Positions 1 through 7,703 of a DNA stretch of 64,000 nt are shown here, one piece after another. This DNA is from Bacteroides sp. AN502(2024) (GTDB lineage: Bacteria > Bacteroidota > Bacteroidia > Bacteroidales > Bacteroidaceae): contig NZ_JBGFSP010000004.1 of the NCBI RefSeq assembly GCF_041227145.1, positions 1-64,000 of the forward strand, in the 5' to 3' direction. Positions within the stretch are counted from its first letter, which is position 1. The number at the start of each line of letters is the position of its first letter. The translations under genes were made by a program, and so were the position numbers. Below the pieces are notes generated by a model. The model was given only the letters and a program-made list of their open reading frames with translations. It made no database searches and was not told the origin of the DNA.

Positions 1-1
1 A

Positions 2-73
2 ATGCTGGAGGCCTGCGGGCTTGACGTCCGGAAAGTGAGCATAACGGAAGATAACATTATAACAGTGGAATGA
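2..73 (+). CDS. C-terminal end of an upstream phage tail gene
   Basis: An open frame enters from the left edge and ends in TGA at 71-73, giving a tail that finishes DNIITVE. Its stop overlaps the ATG ATG start of the next gene (70-75), the tight coupling usual in phage tail operons. Too little is visible to name the protein; by position it is a tail or baseplate component. Confidence 0.5.
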   Translation: MLEACGLDVRKVSITEDNIITVE

Positions 74-363
74 TGGAAGTAACAGTAAAGGACAGACAGA
101 GCCTGCTCGACATGGCCGTGGAGACTTCGGGCAGCATGGAAGCCGCTTTCAGGCTTTCCGAAGCAAACGGCATAAGCCTGACAGATACCTTGCAGGACGG
201 GCAGGTTCTTGATACGGTTGCCGTCGAAAATGCCGACACGGTGCGCCGTTACAGTGTGCAGAACCTGCAACCCGCCACGGCATTGAGTGCGGACGAAATG
301 GCCGCACTCGCACAGGAGGGCATCAACTTCATGGGAATAGAAATAGATTTTATTGTAAGCTAA
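70..363 (+). CDS. Small LysM-like phage tail protein
   Basis: This 97-residue protein begins with a basic strand followed by a helix rich in Ala, Glu and Ser, then NGISLTDTLQDGQVL near residue 33. The pattern (short strand, helix pair, NGI.LTD.L..G..L) is typical of LysM-type tail proteins found next to baseplate genes in contractile phages. It overlaps the upstream stop codon and is followed after 11 bp by the baseplate J-like gene. Two adjacent ATG codons (70 and 73) are both possible starts. The function is inferred from fold pattern and position: a small tail-tube or hub accessory protein. Confidence 0.55.
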   Translation: MMEVTVKDRQSLLDMAVETSGSMEAAFRLSEANGISLTDTLQDGQVLDTVAVENADTVRRYSVQNLQPATALSADEMAALAQEGINFMGIEIDFIVS

Positions 364-374
364 ATAATTGGGAT

Positions 375-866
375 ATGGCAAGAACAATCTCGGACATAAA
401 AGACAGTATGACGACCGACTTCATGCGCAATTCGGATGTTGCGCGCGCCTATGGTTTTGAGACGGGGACGGCTTTTTCCTCGCATTTCAGCAAGGTAAGC
501 GTTGAGAGCCTGCTGTTCTATATCGTGGCTTGTGCCACATGGGTACTTGAAAACCTTTTTGACAGGCATAAAAAGGACGTGGAGGAACGCATCGAGGCTA
601 TCATGCCTCACCGCCCCAAATGGTACAGGGACAAGGTGCTGGGTTTCATAAAAGACAAAACCCTCGTTCCCGATACGGATCACTACGACACGGAGGGCAT
701 GAGTGACGGTGACATCGAGACCGCCCACGTGGTAAAATATGCCGCGGCCACAGAAAATGCCGATGCCTCCATCCTTACCATCAAGGTGGCGGGTGATGCC
801 GGGGAAAGCGGCAGCCGCTCGATACCGATACGGAGGGGCAGCTTGCGGCCTACATTGCGGAAATAA
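375..866 (+). CDS. Baseplate J-like protein, 5' part (frameshifted)
   Basis: The first ~142 codons read well as the N-terminal half of a phage baseplate J/gp47-like wedge protein. A helical region with FYIVACATWVLENLF near residue 48 is followed by a segment on membership of DPhage wedge type ending ..ASILTIKVAGDAG. From the GGGG run at 801-804 the frame goes wrong: the last ~22 residues are basic and family-unlike, and the genuine continuation lies in another frame from 803 (GKRQPLDTDTEGQLAAYIAE). Adding one G at 801-804 restores one protein of about 279 residues. Either the gene carries a one-base deletion or the base call is wrong. Baseplate wedges are essential for contractile tails. Confidence 0.6.
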   Translation: MARTISDIKDSMTTDFMRNSDVARAYGFETGTAFSSHFSKVSVESLLFYIVACATWVLENLFDRHKKDVEERIEAIMPHRPKWYRDKVLGFIKDKTLVPDTDHYDTEGMSDGDIETAHVVKYAAATENADASILTIKVAGDAGESGSRSIPIRRGSLRPTLRK

Positions 867-877
867 AAGACGCCGGC

Positions 878-1213
878 GTGCGTGTGAACCTCGTAAACCG
901 GCCTCCTGACGCATTCAATTGCGAGGCGGACGTATATTTTGACGCGATGCTGCTGTCCGAAAATGTCGAGACGGCCTGCCGTGAAGCCATTATCGCCTAT
1001 ATCGAAAACCTGCCTTTCAACGGTGAATACACCAACATGGCACTTGTGGATTGTCTGCAAGCCATCGACGGGGTGCGCATTGTCGAGTTGCGCGGGTCTG
1101 AAACGATGGTAAGCGGCGAGGGTACGCCCACGAAGATAAACGCCCGTTACACACCTGCGTCGGGTTATTTCAAAGCTGGAAATATCAAACTTAACATGAC
1201 ACCTTACAAATGA
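878..1213 (+). CDS. Baseplate J-like protein, 3' part (frameshifted)
   Basis: This frame is open from about 803, and the first GTG or ATG-like start after it gives 111 residues. The text AGVRVNLVNRPPDAFNCEADVYFDAM and the closing TPASGYFK..NIKLNM.PYK suit the C-terminal half of a baseplate J-like protein. There is no ribosome binding site at 878, so independent translation is unlikely. It joins the 375-866 frame if one G is added at 801-804. The stop codon overlaps the start of the next gene at 1210. Confidence 0.55.
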   Translation: MRVNLVNRPPDAFNCEADVYFDAMLLSENVETACREAIIAYIENLPFNGEYTNMALVDCLQAIDGVRIVELRGSETMVSGEGTPTKINARYTPASGYFKAGNIKLNMTPYK

Positions 1214-1704
1214 GCCTCTATGACCTTAAAATAAAACGTCTGGCGTTGCTGTTGCTGCCCACGCACTACCGCAGGCCTCTGATTGCCGCCTTTGCGCAAA
1301 GCATGGTGCAGGGTGTGAACATCGTTTACGGAAATTTCATGCGCTGGCGTCAGGATAAGCAATACAGGCTGTCGCATAACGGGCAGGTGTGCCACCTGCG
1401 TGCCGTCCTGAATGACACGTTCGACCCTGTGGAACGCCGTATTCTGGTGGAGGACGAATGGAGCGTGTCATTGCAGGGACAACGCATTTTCCAACGCGAG
1501 CAGGAGCGGTTCATACTGCTACCTTCGCATATCATGGGAACTGCTTTTATCCTTAACCGCCGCGGCTTCGGTGGTGTGAATGGTTACGATTTTTGGGTCA
1601 CGGTACCGATAAGCCTGCGCGACCGGGTGGATGAAAATCGTATGAACGCAATCGTGGACACTTACAAACTTGCTTCAAAACGTTGGACTATAAACTACAA
1701 ATAA
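1210..1704 (+). CDS. Phage tail protein of unknown function
   Basis: The protein has 164 residues and overlaps the preceding stop codon (ATGA arrangement at 1210-1213). It begins with a short hydrophobic stretch, LALLLLPTHYRRPL near residue 11, and is otherwise a mixed soluble protein ending in basic residues. The position between the baseplate J-like gene and the collar fibre is that of the tail protein I/gp48-like class in contractile phages, but I see no motif that proves this. Function unassigned. Confidence 0.55.
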   Translation: MSLYDLKIKRLALLLLPTHYRRPLIAAFAQSMVQGVNIVYGNFMRWRQDKQYRLSHNGQVCHLRAVLNDTFDPVERRILVEDEWSVSLQGQRIFQREQERFILLPSHIMGTAFILNRRGFGGVNGYDFWVTVPISLRDRVDENRMNAIVDTYKLASKRWTINYK

Positions 1705-1712
1705 AAAAGATA

Positions 1713-2699
1713 ATGGATAAAATCACAGGTAATTACCTGACACAGGGAAACAAGGATTTTCCGCTGGACTGTGAGACGCTGGACGCCTTGCAGACCAATA
1801 TCGCGCTTGTCGCTATATTGGGCAACATCGCCGGCGACAAAGTAATCCTGCGCGGCTGCGACCTTTCACAGGACGGCACAAAGCGTTCCGAGGGTTATGT
1901 ATTTGTACGGACGGCGGCTTTTCCCGCCGGTGAAGTTTTGCGTTTCGAGGGCGGTGCGGTCGGCAGCGGCATGTATGTGAAACAAGAGGATATACCCGTG
2001 ACGGCGCAAGGATACGATTATCCGAAAGCCTACACGAAACGGACGCTTGCCGCGGGTGTGGGCTATGAAAATTTCAGATGGGAGGACTTCAAGAATGTGC
2101 AGACTTCTGACGCACTTAATCAGGCTATTGCCGACCTGAAAGAAGACCTGCAAGAGGAGGCGGCAAAATTCACCCCCGCACCTTTGGGTATCGTGCTGCT
2201 ATGGGCGGGAAAAACCGAGCCTGACGGTTACGCCCTTTGTGACGGGCGGCAATTAAGCACAAAGGACTATCCCGACCTGTACAAGGCTTTGGGTACGACC
2301 TTTAACAATGCTTACAGTGCCAACGGTACACGGTACACTACGACCAGCGGCTTTTTCCGTCTTCCCGATCTGCGCGGCCGTTTTGTCGTGGGCTACCACG
2401 ACAGTGATAATGACTACAAGACGAAAGGCACGGCAGGCGGTGAGAAAAAACATGCCCTTACCATCAATGAAATGCCGAACCATGCGCATACGTTCAAGGA
2501 TTATTATTATCCGGAAGCCCACGACGGCCAGAACTACGACACCATCGTGACGAACAACAATATCGGGTCAAATGATACGGATTATGACAACAAGCATCTG
2601 TTCTATTACAGGCATGACACGGAAGGCAAGGGCGGTGGTGCGCAACATGAAAACCGTCCCCCGTATTATGTTCTGGCTTATATCATGCGACTTAAATAA
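1713..2699 (+). CDS. Phage tail-collar fibre protein
   Basis: The ATG at 1713 (MDKITGNYL) follows a purine-rich stretch and is preferred to in-frame codons further upstream. The ~328-residue protein has a family-specific N-terminal half, a helix around residues 140-155, then a phage tail collar domain. PLGIVLLWAG...P.GYALCDG, RLPDLRGRFVVGY and MPNHAHTF are followed by GGGAQHENRPPYYVLAYIMRL at the extreme C-terminus. This layout is that of short tail fibres and collar proteins involved in host attachment. No template repeat or reverse transcriptase of a diversity-generating retroelement lies in the window, so it cannot be called a variable protein. Confidence 0.75.
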   Translation: MDKITGNYLTQGNKDFPLDCETLDALQTNIALVAILGNIAGDKVILRGCDLSQDGTKRSEGYVFVRTAAFPAGEVLRFEGGAVGSGMYVKQEDIPVTAQGYDYPKAYTKRTLAAGVGYENFRWEDFKNVQTSDALNQAIADLKEDLQEEAAKFTPAPLGIVLLWAGKTEPDGYALCDGRQLSTKDYPDLYKALGTTFNNAYSANGTRYTTTSGFFRLPDLRGRFVVGYHDSDNDYKTKGTAGGEKKHALTINEMPNHAHTFKDYYYPEAHDGQNYDTIVTNNNIGSNDTDYDNKHLFYYRHDTEGKGGGAQHENRPPYYVLAYIMRLK

Positions 2700-2710
2700 A
2701 TAATATCACA

Positions 2711-3685
2711 ATGGCTATCAGATTACGTTCAACATTAAAACAATGGTTCAAACGCGGAAAATACCCGATTGAAGAACAGTTCGCGGACTGGATAGACAGT
2801 TTTCTGCATAAGACGGAAGACAAACTGCCCCTTGCCAACGTGGAGGATCTCCCTGAACAGCTAAATGCGAAATACGACCACTCCTCCGGTGTGGCTTTGG
2901 AAAAAAGACACAGTATGCTGCGCACGGAGTTCGACCAACATACAGCCGTGGCCGAGAAAGAGTTCAGGCGCGTTTCGGACGACATGGACGACTTGCAAGC
3001 CACGGACATACGACAGCAGGCGGAGATCGACACGGCCAACGCCGATGCGGAAAGCCTGCGAGGGTGTCTGCACCCCACGGATCCCTGCGCTTCTCTGGAA
3101 AGCACGTTTTCCGCTTTGGGCGCGAATTACAGCACGTTATGGGCTTTGGCGAATACAATTAAGACCTTTTTGGAAGCAAAGGACACGGCCGACAGTACGA
3201 TCAACCGATGGCGGGAGATGGAAGCGTTTCTCCAAGGGGTGACCGATGCGGAGACGCTGACCGGCATGCTGGAAGAACTACGGAAAACCATCGCGACCGC
3301 TTGTCACGAAGAAATAAGCGATGAGACAAAACGTGCCACCGATGCCGAGGAAGGCTTGAGAAAGACCCTCGAGAACCTGCGCGACTCGCTTGCCGACCGC
3401 AGCTACACGCTCGACTTCGGGCAGACGGGAGTCGCCATTCAGGATGTCAACATGGAGGCGTATGCGGTGACGATGAAAGAGGTGCGTCTGTTCAACGTGG
3501 CACACCTGTGGATAACCGCCGGGAACACGGTACGCCGGGAGGTCGATCCCGAAAACCCGCAGGCGATACTGATTGAACCGGGACAACTCGCCACATGGGA
3601 AATCCAACGCGTCAACGAAGCCGCGGCGGCCGTCGGAATAAGATGTGTGATGAGCCGGCCTCACCGGCGTGCCTCTGATGTATAA
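2711..3685 (+). CDS. Coiled-coil phage tail structural protein
   Basis: The protein has 324 residues. Residues ~1-35 (basic, RSTLKQWFKRGKYPIEEQFADWIDSF) resemble the attachment region of tail proteins. Residues ~60-240 are heptad-rich and strongly charged (EFDQHTAVAEKEFRRVSDDMDDLQ and similar), predicting a long trimeric coiled coil. The last ~90 residues are beta-rich. It sits 11 bp after the collar fibre. A shaft or adaptor of the tail fibre fits best. No enzymatic motif is visible. Confidence 0.6.
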   Translation: MAIRLRSTLKQWFKRGKYPIEEQFADWIDSFLHKTEDKLPLANVEDLPEQLNAKYDHSSGVALEKRHSMLRTEFDQHTAVAEKEFRRVSDDMDDLQATDIRQQAEIDTANADAESLRGCLHPTDPCASLESTFSALGANYSTLWALANTIKTFLEAKDTADSTINRWREMEAFLQGVTDAETLTGMLEELRKTIATACHEEISDETKRATDAEEGLRKTLENLRDSLADRSYTLDFGQTGVAIQDVNMEAYAVTMKEVRLFNVAHLWITAGNTVRREVDPENPQAILIEPGQLATWEIQRVNEAAAAVGIRCVMSRPHRRASDV

Positions 3686-3703
3686 TCTCTAAACCAATAT
3701 CGA

Positions 3704-4000
3704 ATGGAAATCAAAATAAAAGAAGGAGTGACGTGGCAGACAGACCCCCACACTTCGCAAACCGAATCCGCCATGAGGTGGATATACGAAGAAATCTATC
3801 CTCTTCTGGCCATGAATACCGAAGAAACGGGAAAGGTCATGCCTCAAACCGACCGGTTCGGGCGCCCCATAAGGTGGGTGATTGAAAATAAGGCGTGGCG
3901 TGTAACCATCCGCCGCGAGTATATCGACCCGCAACAACCCACATGGGGACGACGCGGGGATGTCATCAATGTGGAAACGGTGAAAGGAGGTGAGGAATGA
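3704..4000 (+). CDS. Small phage tail-associated protein
   Basis: This 98-residue soluble protein overlaps the start of the long fibre gene by 4 bp (ATGA at 3997-4000), which suggests translational coupling. A GGAGGTGAGGA stretch just before its stop serves as the ribosome binding site of the next gene. No recognised domain. By position it may be a chaperone or connector for the fibre encoded downstream, but that is inference only. Confidence 0.55.
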   Translation: MEIKIKEGVTWQTDPHTSQTESAMRWIYEEIYPLLAMNTEETGKVMPQTDRFGRPIRWVIENKAWRVTIRREYIDPQQPTWGRRGDVINVETVKGGEE

Positions 4001-5859
4001 GACCTTATTTGTGGCGGACACGAAACGCCCGGTGTGTCTATGTGGACTCATACGCGGGAAACGACCTCATCGGCACAGGAACCCCGGATAATCCCTATCA
4101 GACACTGGGAAAGGCGTATAGGGGACACGGAACCGCGGCGAAAGAAATCATCTGCCGAGGACGATTCTGCGAGGACATGTCCGATGGAGACCACGATACC
4201 CGCATACAAGGAGACTACATGGGAGCGGCCACATTCGACGGGCAAGACACCTATCTCATTCATGGCTTCACGCTGAATGACATCATCGTGGAGAATTGCG
4301 CGCCGGCCACCTACACCGCCATGATACGATACGGCGCATGGGGATATGCCGGGGTGGGACGTGCCTGGGGAGGATATTTCGGGTGGACGCAGCACTCATG
4401 GGGTGTGGGCGACCATAGCGTTATCATACGCAACTCACCCTTATACATGGGGTGCATCGGCGGGAAAAGAGGCATACACCATGTGGTGATAGACAGCCCC
4501 AAGATCTGCGGAGATAGGAAAATATGCTATGCGGGTAATGGAGAAGTGTCTCACTTCACTGTCCATAACGTCCCCATCGGACACCGTAGGCGGGAATCGT
4601 ACGGCATCGAAATTATCCGTACAAGCATTCTTGCCCGGTGCGATTTCTACGCCGACGAACCGTTGCGTTTCGAGGAGTGCCTGTTCACTGCCGATTGCCG
4701 CTGGTTCCTCGACGGTGAGGAACTCATTACCGAAGCATCCGGGGGAGAAGCGCGACGTGACAGTCTGCTCGGGCAATGCCGCGGACGGGGTGTGAGAGAG
4801 GAACTCATGCCCGTGTTCACCCGCTGCATCTTCACAGCGCAAACGGCGGAAGAACTTTTTAACAATCCCGGAGCAGGTGATCTGACACTTCGAGCCGACA
4901 GCCCGGCCGCCAATCCCGCCGGATTCCTGCCGGGCATTACCGATTCCTATCTGGGTGCCTTGCCTCCCGCACTCTCCATACCCATCATGGATAACAGTAT
5001 AGGTATAGCCGGCACATGGGACGAGCAGAGTGCGGCCGGCATACTCACCATTGTAGGCGGAGCCATCTGTCTGGATGAGACAAGCAGCGACACGGTGGGC
5101 GAAGTGCTCAGTAAAATCATCAGACTCGACACCGCACGGGCATCCGTTACCGGTATACTCGCATCGTTCACCTCCCTGTTCGGTTCGCACGGCATCGTAC
5201 TCAACGACCGCCCCGTGACCGACCGCACATTCGCCCCCGGAGACCTCCTGCCGCAAGGCCGGTACGTAGTAGATGGAAACGTGGCATACCGCAACGCCGT
5301 TTATGTCACGGGAAACGTGCTGGCGGTTGACGAGGAGGGTACCACGTTCGTATCCGGGCTTAACGGCACGGATACGGGTACACTTCACACACTCGAAGAC
5401 CCCAACATCGAAAACGTGTGCTACCTGCGCTCGACCCCCGTCATATTCTCCACGCTGCAGGCGGCAGACTCCCTGCAAAGCGGTGGTGTCTATCTCAACA
5501 CGGGTGAGAGCCCCATCCGATACCGCGGACGGACCGTTGTGCCCGACGAGAGTTTCGTGGCGGCCAACGATACCGACACATTCATACCGCCCGCCGATGA
5601 TCCCGAATACCGCATCGCCATCATGTTCGACGACACACGGGTGCCCGCACAGCCGTGGATACCCGCACAACTCTTCGGCGACTACTTTGTCTGCAAGTCC
5701 GGCGGCGTGGTACAGTATGATGATGACGGCATCCCCGTCTCCTCGGGTAACAACCGCTCCTATCAGCCTCAAAGCGATGGCGGATACGCCGAAAAACTGT
5801 GCAAGAGTGTGATGAACGACCGTTATTGCCAATTTAAAATAATAGCCCGTAAACAGTAA
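3997..5859 (+). CDS. Long tail fibre/tailspike-like protein with beta-helix signature
   Basis: The protein has 620 residues. The N-terminus carries VYVDSYAGNDLIGTGTPDNPYQTL, a D.Y.GND..GTGT..NPY.TL signature that opens right-handed parallel beta-helix (pectate-lyase-like) proteins and many tailspikes. A run of short strands with repeated IIV/VVI cores (TLNDIIVENC, SVIIRNSP, HHVVIDSP, SHFTVHN) follows up to about residue 230. The C-terminal half is less regular. It is the largest tail gene here and lies just before the end of the phage, where receptor-binding fibres sit. A role in recognising surface polysaccharide is inferred. The long opposite-strand open frame over it is a coding shadow. 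Confidence 0.65.
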   Translation: MRPYLWRTRNARCVYVDSYAGNDLIGTGTPDNPYQTLGKAYRGHGTAAKEIICRGRFCEDMSDGDHDTRIQGDYMGAATFDGQDTYLIHGFTLNDIIVENCAPATYTAMIRYGAWGYAGVGRAWGGYFGWTQHSWGVGDHSVIIRNSPLYMGCIGGKRGIHHVVIDSPKICGDRKICYAGNGEVSHFTVHNVPIGHRRRESYGIEIIRTSILARCDFYADEPLRFEECLFTADCRWFLDGEELITEASGGEARRDSLLGQCRGRGVREELMPVFTRCIFTAQTAEELFNNPGAGDLTLRADSPAANPAGFLPGITDSYLGALPPALSIPIMDNSIGIAGTWDEQSAAGILTIVGGAICLDETSSDTVGEVLSKIIRLDTARASVTGILASFTSLFGSHGIVLNDRPVTDRTFAPGDLLPQGRYVVDGNVAYRNAVYVTGNVLAVDEEGTTFVSGLNGTDTGTLHTLEDPNIENVCYLRSTPVIFSTLQAADSLQSGGVYLNTGESPIRYRGRTVVPDESFVAANDTDTFIPPADDPEYRIAIMFDDTRVPAQPWIPAQLFGDYFVCKSGGVVQYDDDGIPVSSGNNRSYQPQSDGGYAEKLCKSVMNDRYCQFKIIARKQ

Positions 5860-5862
5860 GCA

Positions 5863-6141
5863 ATGAAACCGATCATCCGTACATTCTCAATTGGCGCATC
5901 ACCGCGGACAGTCCGTGATGATTCCGCCATGCTGCGCGGTTTTGCGCTCCATGTCCACATGGCGACGGGGGATGAAGAAAGAAAAAACGGTATCATCCGC
6001 TCGTTCAACGTGCGGAGTGTGGCCCGATGCCATGCGCCGGAACAGTCACCGTATCTCTTGCGATCGTTCGTCGCTATCACGGCTCCACCCGACAACCCGC
6101 AGGAACCACTCATCGTGCGCCACCCGGCAAAAGGATCGTGA
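5863..6141 (+). CDS. Hypothetical phage protein
   Basis: This 92-residue protein starts 3 bp after the long fibre gene and is rich in Arg and Pro. There is no signal, membrane segment or recognised motif. It may be a fibre accessory or assembly protein. An overlapping frame from 5891 is also open but starts poorly and is less likely to be coding. Confidence 0.4.
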   Translation: MKPIIRTFSIGASPRTVRDDSAMLRGFALHVHMATGDEERKNGIIRSFNVRSVARCHAPEQSPYLLRSFVAITAPPDNPQEPLIVRHPAKGS

Positions 6142-6183
6142 GGGAAATATTCATGAAACATTAAAACGCTATCAATATGCTGA

Positions 6184-6936
6184 ATGATTAAAGAAAATCT
6201 GTTTGTCCTGAAACAAACCTCATCGCTCGGCGACCTGCTTATCAAACCCGTGACAAAGGAACTTGCCCGCCAAATGGTGCTTGAACACCATTATTCCCAT
6301 AAATGGAACTTTGGCGGCTTTGGAGTGTTTAACTTCAGTATCTTCCGCGCCGATGAACCGGACAAATGCCTCGGTGTTGCGGTTTACGGTTACATGAAGA
6401 ATCCCAAAGTAAGATTATTCCATCACCCGAGTCCGAAAGCGTGGATATGCGAATTAAACCGTTTGTGGATTGGCGACTGCCTCGGGAAGAATGCGGAAAC
6501 CGTGCTAATTGCCGCCAGCATCAAGTTGATCCGCAAAATGGATGAGAATATCGTGGCTATACAAAGTTTCGCCGATGGTCGTTTAGGCTGCGGAACAATT
6601 TACAAGGCGGCCAACTTCAAATATTACGGCTTTCATTACACGCGTTTTCTGCGCAATAGGCGAACGGGCGAGTTTATCCATAACCAAATACTCACAAATA
6701 CGACATCACCATCCGGCTACGTGCGTTCAAATGTAGCCTTCTTGCTTGGTGACCTGGATGTGTTCGTGGTGAAAACCTACCGTTACATTTATCCTTTGTG
6801 CAAGCATTTTCAGTTTAAGATGAAAGAAAAGCCTTATCCCGAATATGACAAAGGGATGGAACAAATAGAGTGGCAAAGAGACAGGCACAAGATAAAGGCA
6901 AACATTGTTCGCCTGCTTGATAAGCTGGTTACATAA
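6184..6936 (+). CDS. Mom-like DNA modification protein
   Basis: The 250-residue protein starts with ATG directly overlapping a TGA. Near residue 30 it has KELARQMVLEHHYSHKWN followed by a GVFNFSIF...CLGVAVYG strand pair. CELNRLWIGD, SIKLIRKM and GRLGCGTIYKAANFKYYG follow: the GNAT-like fold pattern of phage Mu Mom and its relatives. Mu Mom converts adenine to N6-carbamoylmethyl-adenine in phage DNA, masking restriction sites. It is the last gene before the putative prophage end, as mom is in Mu. Base composition is more AT-rich than the tail genes. The family is recognised with moderate confidence; the modification made here is unknown. Confidence 0.6.
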   Translation: MIKENLFVLKQTSSLGDLLIKPVTKELARQMVLEHHYSHKWNFGGFGVFNFSIFRADEPDKCLGVAVYGYMKNPKVRLFHHPSPKAWICELNRLWIGDCLGKNAETVLIAASIKLIRKMDENIVAIQSFADGRLGCGTIYKAANFKYYGFHYTRFLRNRRTGEFIHNQILTNTTSPSGYVRSNVAFLLGDLDVFVVKTYRYIYPLCKHFQFKMKEKPYPEYDKGMEQIEWQRDRHKIKANIVRLLDKLVT

Positions 6937-7079
6937 AAGGCTTGCTAACGGGGCAAACCTATGCAAAACGATCTCTTAATTACTAAGCAAAGATAGTGGT
7001 TTTCTACGAATTGAACAAATAAAGTGCAGACAAAATGCAGATGAAAAACAACGTTTTTCGCGCTTTTTGCATATGTTCA

Positions 7080-7121
7080 AAAGGCATTTAATTACCGCTT
7101 GAATGGTGATTAAATGCCTTT
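7080..7121. terminator. Hairpin after the Mom-like gene
   Basis: A 17-base arm starting AAAGGCATTTAAT pairs with ATTAAATGCCTTT across an 8-base loop, with a single G-T pair. It sits 144 bp after the Mom-like stop. There is no long T tract, but the A/T-flanked stem could end transcription in both directions. Confidence 0.5.
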
Positions 7122-7145
7122 GCTTTGATGGGCTGAAAAAATAGT

Positions 7146-7188
7146 GAAAATTGTACGTTTCGTTTTAGAAAATTGTACGTTTCGTTTT
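7146..7188 (+). repeat. Two adjacent 21-bp direct repeats, candidate MuA-type end sites
   Basis: The sequence gaaaattgtacgtttcgtttt type unit occurs at 7146-7166 and again at 7168-7188, identical over 21 bases with one base between, so the spacing is 22 bp. Mu R1 and R2 are 22-bp transposase sites placed next to each other at the right phage end and share a CGTTTC-like core. The location just past the last phage gene fits. No third copy was seen. Confidence 0.5.
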
Positions 7189-7251
7189 CGCGATTATATT
7201 ACCACCCGAAATATTTTTCACCACTCTTTATTATCTTCTGATATTTAGTGA

Positions 7252-7279
7252 GATAGCGTGATACTCCATTCACGCTATC
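7252..7279. repeat. Perfect 10-bp inverted repeat in the mobilizable element leader
   Basis: GATAGCGTGA pairs with TCACGCTATC across 8 bases. A 10-bp direct repeat TTACCACCCG lies on both sides (7199-7208 and 7287-7296). The group is upstream of the DUF3853 gene and could bind a regulator or recombinase, but no protein can be assigned. Confidence 0.4.
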
Positions 7280-7306
7280 CACATCCTTACCACCCGTATC
7301 CGGGAT

Positions 7307-7315
7307 TAACTTTGC
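7307..7315 (+). promoter_or_regulatory. Candidate Bacteroides -7 element for the DUF3853 operon
   Basis: TAACTTTGC matches the Bacteroides consensus TAnnTTTGC. A TTTG -33 box at 19-21 bases upstream is not evident. Transcription would begin about 60 bases before the DUF3853 start at 7383, and the leader would include the hairpin at 7336-7354. Confidence 0.4.
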
Positions 7316-7335
7316 ACTGTTCGAACGAAACAAAA

Positions 7336-7354
7336 AAGCCCGTGCGCAGGGCTT
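7336..7354 (-). terminator. Small GC hairpin with T run on the minus strand
   Basis: AAGCCC and GGGCTT pair across seven bases. Read on the minus strand the stem is followed by six T residues, as in an intrinsic terminator. No minus-strand gene lies close enough to need it, so it may shield the element from reverse transcription or act in the 5' leader. Confidence 0.35.
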
Positions 7355-7382
7355 ACAGTACAAACGTTAAATTCATTCCAAC

Positions 7383-7691
7383 ATGGAAATCAGAGAACTT
7401 TTATCAAAGCCCGTATGGCAGATGACGGGAGAGGAATTCATATTACTGAACCGACACGCCCTTCAGGAAAGGGAAGCGAGAGCAGCACAGCCCGCAGCCG
7501 ATACGGAAAAGAAATACGTGTACGGGATAGGCGGCATAGCACGCCTGTTCGGGTGCAGTATGCCCACAGCAAACCGCATCAAGAAAAGCGGGAAGATAGA
7601 CAGAGCCATTACGCAGATAGGACGCAAAATCATCGTAGATGCGGACATGGCACTCGAACTGGCAGGACACAAAAGCGGGGGACGCAGATAA
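7383..7691 (+). CDS. DUF3853 family helix-turn-helix protein
   Basis: This 102-residue protein opens MEIRELLSKPVWQMTGEEF and later carries YGIGGIARLFGCSMPTANRIKKSGKIDRAI, a winged/MerR-like DNA-binding segment near residues 48-80. This N-terminal sequence and domain define DUF3853, the small regulator encoded ahead of repA-like genes in Bacteroides mobilizable elements. An AGGAGG in its 3' end serves the next gene, which starts 12 bp later. A role in controlling excision or replication is inferred from context. Confidence 0.75.
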   Translation: MEIRELLSKPVWQMTGEEFILLNRHALQEREARAAQPAADTEKKYVYGIGGIARLFGCSMPTANRIKKSGKIDRAITQIGRKIIVDADMALELAGHKSGGRR

Positions 7692-7703
7692 GGAGGTACG
7701 GAC

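Larger units (their letters stand above)
1..7204 (+). mobile_element. Right end of a Mu-like transposable prophage (partial)
   Basis: All genes from the left edge to 6936 run rightward and read as a tail module: LysM-like tail protein, baseplate J-like protein, collar-domain fibre, coiled-coil protein, long fibre, then a Mom-like DNA modification gene. In phage Mu the mom gene also lies at the extreme right end. After it come a strong hairpin (7080-7121) and two direct repeats spaced by 22 bp (7146-7188), which is how MuA sites R1 and R2 are arranged. A CA dinucleotide at 7203-7204 is one possible terminus. The left part of the phage, with its transposase, is outside the window. The Mu-like assignment is inference from gene order and repeats; the exact end is uncertain by tens of bases. 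Confidence 0.65.

Noticed and set aside
1713..2699. Collar fibre as target of a diversity-generating retroelement
   Set aside because: Bacteroides Mu-like phages can carry such systems, but no template repeat and no reverse transcriptase gene is present in the window.
4441..5832. A 463-codon open frame antisense to the long tail fibre gene
   Set aside because: Coding shadow: no ribosome binding site, no recognisable protein, composition follows the codon positions of the fibre gene on the other strand.
7146..7188. Start of a CRISPR array
   Set aside because: Only two units, one base apart, no spacers and no cas genes.
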